Notes under the pieces: model-generated | Told to the model about the DNA's origin: nothing | Seen by the model: only the letters and a program-made list of their open reading frames with translations | Database searches by the model: none | Shown: piece after piece, positions 1 to 7,200 of the stretch | Numbering within the stretch: position 1 is the stretch's first letter | Layout of the letters: every line of letters begins with the position of its first letter | DNA from: an uncultured bacterium | Lineage (GTDB): Bacteria > Myxococcota_A > UBA9042 > PHBI01 | Direction: 5' to 3' | NCBI GenBank assembly: GCA_938040325.1 | Contig: CALHXW010000348.1 | Location: 1 to 34,360, forward strand | DNA length: 34,360 nucleotides | Translations under genes and position numbers: made by a program

Positions 1-2498
1 GGCTCGGTCTTGAGGCGCTCGGCGCGCTTCTTCTGTTGCTCGACCTCGTCGCCGATGTTGAGCGACGTCGCTGCACCCGAGCCTTGCGTGACCTGGTTGA
101 GAAGCCCGGCTAGCGCCATCAGCGGTGACCGGCCTGGTCGCACCACGCTGATGTCCCAGTCGTCGCCCGACGCCTTCAGTGCTGGCACCACGCCGGCGCG
201 AACGAAGGACGACTTACCCACACCGGAGGGGCCAACCACCGCCATCAGCGGCTGCTCCCGCAGCTTCTGGCTCATCGACGCGATCTCGCGATTACGACCG
301 AAGAATCGGCTGGCGTCTTCCTCTTGGAACGAGCTCAGACCCGCGTAGGGGCTCTCCTCGATGTTGACGGGCTTGCCGACCGTGAAGCGCCCCGGCTGGA
401 ACGGCTCGAGGTCCCGCAGCATGGCGAGCGCTGTCCCGTAGCGCTTGCTCTTGTCCTTGAGCAGCGCCTTGTCGATGACTGCGACCAGCTCTTTGGGAAT
501 GTCGGGAGCAAACTCTGCGAGGCTTGGCGTGGGCTCATCGATGAAGCCTGTCACCATCAACTCGGTGCCGCGCTTCGGGTAGAGCGGATGCTTCCCGCAG
601 AGCATCTTGTACATCATGATGCCAACGGCCCAGATGTCGGTCGTCTGGTCGACCGGCACCCCGTTGCCCCACTGCTCCGGTGACATGTACGGCATCGTCC
701 CGACGATGGTGCCGTGGCGCGTCAGGTTCGTGTTGCCGGTGGTCTCCTTGTCGAGATCCTCCTTGCTCGGCACTTTCGCCGCACTTGCCTTCTCGTCGCC
801 CTGGACCACCTTGGCGATACCGAAGTCGAGGACCTTGGTGACACCACCGTTGGTGATGAAGATGTTGTCGGGCTTGAGGTCCCGGTGAACGATCTTCTCT
901 TTGTGCGCACAGTCGAGTGCACGAAGCACCGGCGTCATCAGCTCGACCACGCGCGGGATGGGCATGGCCTTGCCGCGCGGGATGATCTTCGACAGCTCGT
1001 TGCCTTGCAGGAACTGCAGCACCATGTACGGGCTGTCGCCCCACATGCCGACCTCGTAGATCGACACGATGTTCTCGTGCTCAACCCGCGCTGTCGCCTG
1101 GGCTTCGATGACGAAGCGCTCCGTCATCTCCTGGTTGGCCGTGTGCAGGAACTTGATGGCGACGCGTCGGCCGAGACGGATATCGCGGGCCAGGTAGACC
1201 GCGCCCATGCCGCCCTCGCCCAGCAAGCGGATCAGCTCGTACTGAGCGATCGTCACGCCTGGCTCCGGCTTGGTGACCTGAGGTGCGGAGCCGGGGCGCT
1301 GGGTGACGCCCGTGTTGGTGCCCGATGACCAGGCGGAGATCGCCGAGCTTCCGGTGACGCCGGTCGCACCTGTGACGCCGGTCTTCTCCGGTGCTGACGC
1401 CGCGGGCTTGGCGTCCTTGGACGCGACGTTCGCGGGCGCGCTGGACTTCGGCGGCGGATTGCCCTCATCAAAGATGATCGTCTGCTCGTCCGCGTCGGCT
1501 CGGTCGTCGCCAACGATGTCCGCAGCGAGCTGGTCTTTCGCGTTCGGAAGACCTGCGAGCTGGGCTTTCGCCGCCTCGGTCGCGGCGCGCGCCTCCGCAG
1601 CCGCCAGCTCAAGAGGCGACGGGGCACTCGCTGCGGCCTCTGCTAGCGCGTCGGCAGCTGCCGTTGATGCGCCGGTGTCGTCGATCAGCGCGAACGCTGT
1701 CTTCTCATCGTCGTCGTCATCGTCATCGGCACTGCCGAGCAGCGACGATGCAGCGCCGGCGACCGCCGCACCGATCCCGCCTAGCGCCGGCACCGGCAAG
1801 GCGGAGTCGAGCGCAGCAAAGGCGGTCTTCTCGTCGTCGTCATCGTCGTCGGCGGCCGGTGTCCCATCGAGGACCGCGAACGCCGTCTTCTCGTCGTCGT
1901 CGTCGTCGACCACCGGCACGGACGGAGGTCCGTCGAGGAACGCGAACGCCGTCTTCTCGTCGTCGTCGTCGTCGTCGACCACCGGCACGGACGGAGGTCC
2001 ATCGAGGAATGCAAACGCGGTCTTCTCGTCGTCGTCGTCGTCGTCCGGAGCGGCGGCGTCGCGGAGCACCTCCGGGATCCCGACGTCTTCGACGGGCGGG
2101 ACTGGGGGAATCGGCTCAAACATCGCGAACGCGTTCTTCGCGCGGTCGTCATTGCTCACTTCGGTGAGCCCAGCGGTGGACGACAGCACGGGGGGCAGCG
2201 CGCCTGCGAGCTGGTCGGCAGCAAGGCCCAGGCCCACATCGCCATCGAGCACCGCAAACGCGGTCTTCTCATCGTCATCGTCGTCGTCTGCAGCAACGAC
2301 AGCACTCGGAACCACTGGCATGGCGGAGTCGGTATCACCGAGCTCGACGTCCGCCATCATCGTCTTCTCGTCATCATCGTCACCGAAGTCGATGATGATG
2401 GAGGGCTGCTTCGCCGGATCGTCCTTCGACGAGTCGGCGCCGCCGCCGCTTCCGTCTGCAGGTTGGTTGTCGGCGTTCTTTTTGTTCCCGTGCTTCAA
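1..2498 (-). CDS. Ser/Thr protein kinase with acidic EKT repeats and STAND-like NTPase (C-terminus beyond window)
   Basis: A Hanks-type kinase that would phosphorylate Ser/Thr on unknown partners in the cytoplasm. Residues ~40-275 carry seven copies of a 4-7 residue Asp run followed by EKTMM or EKTAFA, one decayed copy (DDRAKNAFA), and Pro/Ala-rich spacers; a related DEQTIIF site lies near residue 337. The kinase domain (~416-690) shows GEGGMGAVY, VAIK (Lys ~448), HRDLKPDN, DFG and SPEQW. From ~735, SPYAGL, FFGR and the P-loop GPSGVGKSS (~754) match the NTPase module often fused to bacterial kinases, suggesting a larger signalling scaffold. I chose the TTG at 2498 because AAGGA sits about seven bases upstream and a promoter-like pair lies at 2548-2576; an in-frame ATG at 2585 would add 29 residues. 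No membrane segment is seen in the part present. Confidence 0.93.
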   Translation of the reverse strand, partial: MKHGNKKNADNQPADGSGGGADSSKDDPAKQPSIIIDFGDDDDEKTMMADVELGDTDSAMPVVPSAVVAADDDDDDEKTAFAVLDGDVGLGLAADQLAGALPPVLSSTAGLTEVSNDDRAKNAFAMFEPIPPVPPVEDVGIPEVLRDAAAPDDDDDDEKTAFAFLDGPPSVPVVDDDDDDEKTAFAFLDGPPSVPVVDDDDDEKTAFAVLDGTPAADDDDDDEKTAFAALDSALPVPALGGIGAAVAGAASSLLGSADDDDDDDEKTAFALIDDTGASTAAADALAEAAASAPSPLELAAAEARAATEAAKAQLAGLPNAKDQLAADIVGDDRADADEQTIIFDEGNPPPKSSAPANVASKDAKPAASAPEKTGVTGATGVTGSSAISAWSSGTNTGVTQRPGSAPQVTKPEPGVTIAQYELIRLLGEGGMGAVYLARDIRLGRRVAIKFLHTANQEMTERFVIEAQATARVEHENIVSIYEVGMWGDSPYMVLQFLQGNELSKIIPRGKAMPIPRVVELMTPVLRALDCAHKEKIVHRDLKPDNIFITNGGVTKVLDFGIAKVVQGDEKASAAKVPSKEDLDKETTGNTNLTRHGTIVGTMPYMSPEQWGNGVPVDQTTDIWAVGIMMYKMLCGKHPLYPKRGTELMVTGFIDEPTPSLAEFAPDIPKELVAVIDKALLKDKSKRYGTALAMLRDLEPFQPGRFTVGKPVNIEESPYAGLSSFQEEDASRFFGRNREIASMSQKLREQPLMAVVGPSGVGKSSFVRAGVVPALKASGDDWDISVVRPGRSPLMALAGLLNQVTQGSGAATSLNIGDEVEQQKKRAERLKTE
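1683..2385 (-). repeat. Array of acidic EKT coding repeats in the kinase N-terminus
   Basis: Seven intact units encode an Asp run followed by EKT and a hydrophobic pair, mostly as EKTAFA then F/V/A-LDG. One unit (about 2115-2150) has lost the Asp run and the Thr. Spacers are Pro/Ala/Val-rich and differ in length, except for the two units near 1920-2030, which share an identical GPPSVPV linker and look recently duplicated. The GAC/GAT runs also make a long poly-Ser frame on the opposite strand, which is a shadow. Confidence 0.9.
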
Positions 2499-2547
2499 AG
2501 CGCGTTCCTTTCCATTCGTACGAGACGAGATTCGGCGCACATGATGT

Positions 2548-2576
2548 CTTGTAGACCTGAGACTGTAGCAGGACAA
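2548..2576 (-). promoter_or_regulatory. Candidate sigma70-like promoter of the kinase gene
   Basis: On the minus strand TTGTCC (2571-2576) and TACAAG (2548-2553) are separated by exactly 17 bases. Transcription would begin near 2541, leaving a leader of about 40 bases before the TTG start at 2498 and its AAGGA. Each hexamer matches consensus at four of six positions, so this is only a candidate; it supports the TTG over the ATG at 2585. Confidence 0.3.
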
Positions 2577-3172
2577 ATTCTCCATGTCGTGTCCAGGGGG
2601 CCAAGACGCGACGATGGGGGTGGATTTCGGGCCGCGGGCACGGCACGGCGCAGCCCCAACCACGCAACACGCCAGAACCAATTAGGACTCTTTGTCGGCG
2701 ACTTCCCCGACAATCGACGCGTGAACCAAAGAATTCTCGTCGATCGCGGCCGGAAGCGACCCGCTCTCCGCAATCCGTCTCCGATGACGGATCGCAGACG
2801 GGACCAGTGATGAACAGAAATCGCCGGCTCCCGGTCGCTCGACATCCCGACACGACCTCAGAGCACCGAACAGGTTAATCGCGCCCGCCTTGCTGCTGAC
2901 CCCTGCAAGTGCCATGGGCAAACAAGAGCCCGCGGCCGAACACGGAACGACACCGCGCAAGGTACCAGCGAATTCCTGTTGGAAACCCAAGGCCAGCCGG
3001 CTCAGGAGCTGGTTCCAGGCCCTGAGCCAACGCGTACCAAACCCGTTTGTGGCGTCGACAGGTTGGCACTCTCGAAGTCACACCGGCGATGCCGTCTTTA
3101 CAGTGACATCAAAGTCAGCTGCGCTGCCGCCGGACCTGGCCTTCTCCAGCAACGAACGACGGATATGCACCC

Positions 3173-3206
3173 ACAAGAAACGCCGACGCTCAGAAGAGCG
3201 CCGGCG
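3173..3206 (-). terminator. Intrinsic-type terminator after the basic secreted protein gene
   Basis: Bases 3181-3206 form a stem of 11 positions with one mismatch (CGCCGACGCTC against GAGCGCCGGCG) and an AGAA loop. Read on the minus strand the stem is followed at once by TTTCTTG, a weak U-tract. It lies about 100 bases downstream of the stop at 3308. Confidence 0.45.
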
Positions 3207-3278
3207 CGGCGGAGTGTCTGCTACTCAGTTGGCTTCCCACCAGCTTCCACGTGGTACCGAGGTGGTGTTCGGCCTCGC

Positions 3279-3310
3279 GAGCGAATCCGCATTTCCCGTC
3301 AACGCTGCTA
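3279..3310 (-). mobile_element. End of a CTAG-flanked inverted-repeat element (family 2)
   Basis: Read on the minus strand from 3310, the sequence starts CTAGCAGCGTT and continues with GGGAAATGCGGATTC. This aligns with the left end of the element at 25110 (CTAGCAGCGTTCGGGGAAAT, then ACGGATTC) with one gap and three mismatches. No matching opposite end is visible to the left, so this is a decayed or solo end. Its CTAG provides the TAG stop of the gene at 3308-3874. Confidence 0.5.
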
Positions 3311-3874
3311 GCTAAAAAACGACCAGCCTCCCCACACGCTACCAACGGTCCAGCTGCCGTAGGGTGAGCTCTGGATCCGCGCGACGCGTGCTGCGTAGCG
3401 GGCGTCGAGCTGCGATAGCTTCGTCAAGACCGCACGGCGAGCGCGTCGAAGCGTGCGTACTTCTGCTCTGCGCGCATTGTGGTAGCGCGTGATCTTGGCG
3501 AGTCGCCGGTTGATGCGCTGGTGCTCGGCCTTCAGCGCCGATCGGTACCCGAGATACTGCGAGCGTAGGACTCGGATCGCGCGTGTGCGCTTGTTGAACC
3601 CGGTGGTTGCATGGGGTGCGCGCTTTCCGTTGCGCCAGGAGCGCTGGGTTGCGTTGTTGCGGTGCTTGGCGCCGGCTTTGTGGCCGGTCGCGCCTTTGAC
3701 GCCCTGCTTGCCCTTGTGGGGCTTGGCGTGTTTCGCGCGCTTGCCGCCGTTCGTCTGCATGCCGCTTGTGTAGCCGGCGCCGGGACCGCTTGTGAGCGGA
3801 GGTGGCGACGCAAGCGCGGCCGCCGAAAAGGTGAGGGTCAGGGCGAGTGTCGAGATAAGAGTCAGTGCACGCAT
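3308..3874 (-). CDS. Small basic secreted protein, function unknown
   Basis: A 188-residue protein with a clear Sec signal peptide (MRALTLISTLALTL... ending near ALA at residues 20-22) and no lipobox. The mature part is extremely rich in Lys, Arg and His up to ~75, then forms a charged, probably helical region (~85-165) with regularly spaced Arg/Leu residues that could be a coiled coil, and ends in an aromatic tail, WGGWSFFS. ATG at 3874 is chosen because GGAGG lies six bases upstream and the signal peptide begins there; a longer frame to 3940 lacks both. The stop codon is part of CTAG at the tip of a repeat element. I recognise no family. A DNA-, polysaccharide- or envelope-binding role would be a guess from charge alone. 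Confidence 0.75.
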   Translation of the reverse strand: MRALTLISTLALTLTFSAAALASPPPLTSGPGAGYTSGMQTNGGKRAKHAKPHKGKQGVKGATGHKAGAKHRNNATQRSWRNGKRAPHATTGFNKRTRAIRVLRSQYLGYRSALKAEHQRINRRLAKITRYHNARRAEVRTLRRARRAVLTKLSQLDARYAARVARIQSSPYGSWTVGSVWGGWSFFS

Positions 3875-4136
3875 GATGACCTCCAGAGTCGCGTGGGCTG
3901 CCCTCACCGGAAGCAATGGCCGTGCCAACATGGCCAGCAATCGCGAAAGCTACTCGCCGACGGACACTTAGGAGGTTTTGTGTCGCCGTTCGTCCAAGCG
4001 CCTGTCGGGGTGCCCCGGCAGAATCTGCAGAGCCGCCTGCGAAGGTTGCCGAGTGGCTGCGGGCGACCGAGACAGCCGAAGACGCGCCGCCCGCGTCACA
4101 AGGACGCGAGCGAGGCAACGTGCAGGTCCGCCGGAG

Positions 4137-4709
4137 CTACTGGAACGTGCTGCCGCCGTAGCAGCTCACGACTTCCCAGCCGCAGTCGCCGGTCGGCGTC
4201 TCGACACAGTTGCCGGTCGGACCGCCGAGCGTCACGCCGTCAGGGCAGACGTAGGAGGGCAGCGAGGTGGTGGGGCCGCACTCGGCTTCTGGACAGAACG
4301 CCTGCGTGCCGGGGCACTCCGCGACTTCCCACTGACAGCCCTGAGCGCCAGCGTAGCAGAGGCCGGTGGGGCCAGCGATGTGGGTGCCGTCGGGGCAGAG
4401 GTAGGTCGGCATGCCGGGGCTTGGGCCGCACTCGGCGGGCGTGCACTCCTCGGCGACCGGGCAGGAGATGACCTCCCACGCGCAGGTGCCGTCGCCGTGA
4501 CCGACGCATGCGCCGGTCGGGCCGGACACGGTCTGGCCGTCGGCGCAGGTAGCGTTGTCACCGTCGGGGAAGCCACCGCAGTCCCAGGGCTGGCAGATCG
4601 GCGCCGGCGCTGGAGCCGGGGTCGCGCTGTCGTCGGTGTCCTCCGGGACGCAGCCCGCAACAACGAGCAGGGAGAAGGCGAAAAATGGCGTGAAATTTCG
4701 TGCAGTCAT
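4137..4709 (-). CDS. Lipoprotein with three Cys-rich repeats
   Basis: A 190-residue exported lipoprotein. The signal peptide ends in the lipobox VAGC (Cys ~18), followed by an Asp/Thr stretch and a Pro/Ala linker. Three tandem repeats of about 50 residues follow, each with a pattern like C-x-P-x-E/D-CGP, then CPDG or CADG, then GPTG-x-C, then C-x-WEV-x-C. The six Cys per repeat are probably disulfide-bonded outside the cytoplasm. ATG at 4709 has GAGG about seven bases upstream; the longer open frame to 4814 lacks a signal. The repeat resembles short Cys modules found in Myxococcota surface proteins, but I know no biochemical role for it. Confidence 0.82.
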   Translation of the reverse strand: MTARNFTPFFAFSLLVVAGCVPEDTDDSATPAPAPAPICQPWDCGGFPDGDNATCADGQTVSGPTGACVGHGDGTCAWEVISCPVAEECTPAECGPSPGMPTYLCPDGTHIAGPTGLCYAGAQGCQWEVAECPGTQAFCPEAECGPTTSLPSYVCPDGVTLGGPTGNCVETPTGDCGWEVVSCYGGSTFQ

Positions 4710-4882
4710 GGCCGACCTCTGTGTGTGTGTGGGCGGCCTTCTTTCACGCATGACGCGGCGCGTCAAGAGTCGGGTGTCACGATCGACATGCGACGGCGCA
4801 ATGGCCGTGAACACAGCACCTTAGGCCGCGTCATTGCTCCCCAGCCAGCGCGCGTGTAGGCACCCTTGGCCCGCGTCATGCT

Positions 4883-4899
4883 CGAACGCTGCTAGCAGC
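4883..4899. repeat. CTAG-centred tip repeat (family 2 remnant)
   Basis: The 17 bases CGAACGCTGCTAGCAGC here are identical to 25278-25294, the outer tip of the element at 25110-25290 plus its flank. The core GCTGCTAGCAGC is a perfect 12-bp palindrome centred on CTAG. The flanks beyond do not align, so this is a remnant at most. Confidence 0.4.
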
Positions 4900-4932
4900 T
4901 TCCCTTCGGGGCTCGTGGACGCCACAACGACA

Positions 4933-4956
4933 ACGCCCCGCACAGGGGCGGGGCGT
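4933..4956 (-). terminator. Hairpin after the fasciclin gene
   Basis: A perfect 8-bp stem (ACGCCCCG / CGGGGCGT) with an 8-base loop, 22 bases past the stop at 4979. On the minus strand it is followed by TGTCGTTGT, so the U-tract is poor. A terminator or transcript-stabilising hairpin is likely. Confidence 0.5.
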
Positions 4957-4978
4957 GCATCAGGTCGAACGCGGACGC

Positions 4979-5527
4979 TCAGCGGCTCGCGCTCTTCTTG
5001 CCCGAGGGCAGGATCACGGTGTCGATGATGTGGATGACGCCGTTGCTGGCCTTGACGTCCGCACCGACGACGGTCGCGTCATTAACGCGGAGCGCGCCGT
5101 CGACAACCGCAAGCTTGATGGCGCTCCCCTGAACGGTCTTGGCCGTCTTGAGCTTGGTCGCCTGCTTGGCTAGCACCTCGCCGGAGACGACGTGGTAGAG
5201 CAGGATGGACTTCAGCTTCTCCTTATCTTTAAGCAAGCCTTCCACCGTGCCCTTGGGCAGCTTCGCGAACGCTGCGTCTGAGGGAGCAAAGACCGTGAAC
5301 GGGCCGTCGCTCTTGAGCGTGTCGACCAAGCCGGCAGCCTTCGCCGCGGCCAGCAGAGTCTTGAACTGTCCCGCGCTCTGCGCGGTCTCGACGAGGTCGG
5401 GCGCCTTGGTCGTGTACGTCTTTTGGCTGCCGCAGTCGCCAGCGGTCGGGCCTCCTGCGGTGGCGAGCGTTGGCATGGATAGAAGCGCTGCGGCCGTGAG
5501 GCCGACGATGGTGCGGAACGAGGTCAT
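4979..5527 (-). CDS. Secreted fasciclin (FAS1) domain protein
   Basis: A 182-residue protein with a Sec signal peptide ([20 protein letters not shown], cleavage near ATA-GG at ~24) and a single FAS1 domain (~48-178). The family hallmarks are present: the H1-like [14 protein letters not shown], the central YHVVSGEV and the H2-like [16 protein letters not shown]1 proteins are extracellular adhesion or matrix proteins and small secreted single-domain forms are common in bacteria. ATG at 5527 has GGAG six bases upstream; the frame runs open to 5611 but without a ribosome site. It is transcribed away from the regulator at 5702, so the 174-base gap between them may serve both genes. Confidence 0.92.
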   Translation of the reverse strand: MTSFRTIVGLTAAALLSMPTLATAGGPTAGDCGSQKTYTTKAPDLVETAQSAGQFKTLLAAAKAAGLVDTLKSDGPFTVFAPSDAAFAKLPKGTVEGLLKDKEKLKSILLYHVVSGEVLAKQATKLKTAKTVQGSAIKLAVVDGALRVNDATVVGADVKASNGVIHIIDTVILPSGKKSASR

Positions 5528-5679
5528 GGGAACTCCAGCGAGAGGGGTCGCAACACAGCGACCCTTGCAGGCTACACACGCCTCGCCGGTTGACCAGATG
5601 CAGGCGCGCAAGCACGAGCTTGCACAAAACTATCATGCCATTCGAACCAAGGATTAAGCTATAGCGTTGCCTGGATCGA

Positions 5680-5700
5680 AAACTGTCACTAAACTGTCAC
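5680..5700. promoter_or_regulatory. Two 11-bp-spaced direct repeats abutting the regulator start
   Basis: AAACTGTCAC occurs at 5680-5689 and again at 5691-5700, one base before the ATG at 5702. The 11-bp period places both copies on the same DNA face. CarH/LitR-type MerR regulators are known to bind tandem 11-bp repeats, so autoregulation by the product of 5702-6556 is a reasonable inference. The site occupies the place where a ribosome-binding site would lie. Confidence 0.45.
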
Positions 5701-5701
5701 C

Positions 5702-6556
5702 ATGGAACAACTACTGAGCCCGCGCCAAGCTGCAGCGATGATCGGACGGAGCGAGTCGACCGTTCGACGGTGGTGCGACCGCGAAGAGGTCGCGTACAAG
5801 CAGACGCCTGGAGGGCACCGCCGCCTCCTCCGTTCGTCCGTGCTGGCGCGCGCGCAACAGCTTGGGCTCCGCGTTGCGGGCGTGACGGACGCCCCCGAAC
5901 ACCGCGCGACGACTGACGAGCTGAGCGACCAGCTTGTCGCGCACCTCGTCGACGGTCGGCTGGCCGAGGCCCAGCGCCTCATCGTGGACCTCGTGAGCGG
6001 CAGCCTACCCGTCGCCGACGTGTGCGACGCCGTTATCGCGCCTGCCCTCGCCCGGCTCGGCCAGCTGTGGGCCGCGGGTGAACTCGCCATCTACCAAGAG
6101 CATGCCGCCACTCAGACGGTCGTCGCGAGCGTGTTGGCCGCCACCCATAACATGCCTGCCACGGGCCATGACGTTGCGGTGTGCGCCGCATTGAGCGGGG
6201 ACCCGTACCTCCTGGGACCTCTGATGACCGGCCTCGTCTTGCGAAGTGAAGGCTTCGAGCCGCTCCAGCTCGGCACCGACACCCCGGCAGCGCAAATCCT
6301 CAAGGCCGCGCAGGCGCACGACGCCAAGCTGGTCGCGCTCTCGATTGGGTCGGTCGTCGATACCGCTGCCACGGTCGCGAGTGTCAACATGCTCTCTGAT
6401 GCACTCGCAAAGCGCGGCTGCAAGCTCGTCGTCGGCGGGCGTGCGCTCACGTCCGACGTACGCCGCCGCGTGCACGTCGACTTCTTCGGTGACACCGTTT
6501 CTCACCTGGCGGTCTATGCGCGTCGTCTCAACCTCAAGACTCGGGGAACCTCATGA
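5702..6556 (+). CDS. MerR-type regulator with CarH/LitR-like B12-binding fold lacking the axial His
   Basis: A 284-residue cytoplasmic transcription regulator. Residues ~4-50 form a MerR/excisionase-like winged helix (SPRQAAAMIGRSESTVRRWC, then TPGGHRR). Residues ~75-150 match the four-helix cap of CarH/LitR light sensors, with the W-x9-EH motif (W123, E133, H134). Residues ~155-280 match the Rossmann B12-binding domain. The family signature DxHxxG-x41-S-x(~30)-GG is kept at correct spacing (D167, G172, S214, G245-G246), but the cobalamin-ligating His is Tyr169 (DPYLLG). It may therefore bind no cobalamin, bind it base-on, or bind something else. No ribosome site is visible; two direct repeats abut the ATG. 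The stop overlaps the next start by four bases (ATGA). Confidence 0.88.
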   Translation: MEQLLSPRQAAAMIGRSESTVRRWCDREEVAYKQTPGGHRRLLRSSVLARAQQLGLRVAGVTDAPEHRATTDELSDQLVAHLVDGRLAEAQRLIVDLVSGSLPVADVCDAVIAPALARLGQLWAAGELAIYQEHAATQTVVASVLAATHNMPATGHDVAVCAALSGDPYLLGPLMTGLVLRSEGFEPLQLGTDTPAAQILKAAQAHDAKLVALSIGSVVDTAATVASVNMLSDALAKRGCKLVVGGRALTSDVRRRVHVDFFGDTVSHLAVYARRLNLKTRGTS

Positions 6557-7116
6557 CAGCCAGCATCGACACGCTCGGAGCCTTCGATCTCCCTCATCAC
6601 GGCGTCAGCGCACGCTTGGACGCAGGCGAGCTGGTCTCGACGGTCAGCGCAACCTCTAACGGAGCGTCCCGCGTCGTGGTCGAGGCGGTCATCAACGCGC
6701 CTCCGTCGGTGGTCGTGGATGTCCTCGGCGACTACGAGGCCCTGCCAGACGCGATCGTCGGGCTCACGTCGGCGACGATCATTGCGACGCGCGACGACAA
6801 GACCGACGTGCGCTTCGCCGTGAAGCTGCCCTACCCGCTGGGCTCAATGGTCTGGACCAACCGTCTGCAGCGCCACACACGTGGCGAGGCCCACACCATC
6901 GCTTGGGACTACCTCGGCGGCTCCTTGCTCGACAACACCGGACGGCTCGTCGCGATCCCCTACGGCACTCACCGCAGCTACGTCCGCTACGAGGTGACGC
7001 TCCAGGCACGCTCACGCCTGCCCAAGCGGGCTCAACGGCTGCTGACAGGCCTGCTGCTACCCCGCGTCTTTAAGGGCCTCACGCGTGCGGTCGACGAGGG
7101 CATGAAGCGCCGATGA
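6553..7116 (+). CDS. SRPBCC / START-like (polyketide cyclase or Coq10-type) protein
   Basis: A 187-residue cytoplasmic protein with the SRPBCC helix-grip fold pattern: a first strand into VVEAVINAPPSVVVDVLGDYEALPDAI (~37-62), which is the canonical opening of the family, central strands with HTIAWDYLGGSLLDNTGRL and a long C-terminal helix (~155-187) closing the hydrophobic pocket. Such proteins bind or chaperone hydrophobic ligands such as lipids, quinones or polyketides. The ATG overlaps the stop of the B12-fold regulator (ATGA), so the two are translated together; the ligand-binding protein may act in the same response. The ligand is not predictable from the sequence. Confidence 0.85.
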   Translation: MTASIDTLGAFDLPHHGVSARLDAGELVSTVSATSNGASRVVVEAVINAPPSVVVDVLGDYEALPDAIVGLTSATIIATRDDKTDVRFAVKLPYPLGSMVWTNRLQRHTRGEAHTIAWDYLGGSLLDNTGRLVAIPYGTHRSYVRYEVTLQARSRLPKRAQRLLTGLLLPRVFKGLTRAVDEGMKRR

Positions 7117-7200
7117 CCTCGCCCAGAGTCGGCCAAGTCGCCAGCGCCGGTTGACCCCTCGCCGCGCGCGGGTCTCATGAGAGAGACCGGAGACGCGCCT

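Larger units (their letters stand above)
2499..3307. other. Non-coding stretch between kinase and small basic secreted protein
   Basis: About 800 bases without a convincing gene. It is less GC-rich than its surroundings in places. It holds the kinase promoter candidate (2548-2576), a terminator for the gene at 3308 (3173-3206) and one end of a CTAG-flanked repeat element (3279-3310). Open frames here, such as 2890-3315 on the plus strand, have no ribosome site or recognisable domain. Confidence 0.5.

Noticed and set aside
1303..2544. Long plus-strand frame encoding Ser-rich repeats
   Set aside because: It is the reverse complement shadow of the Asp-run EKT codons of the kinase. Only the minus frame gives a kinase domain.
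2890..3315. 141-codon plus-strand frame in the intergenic region
   Set aside because: No ribosome site, no domain, and it overlaps the end of the minus-strand gene and a repeat end.
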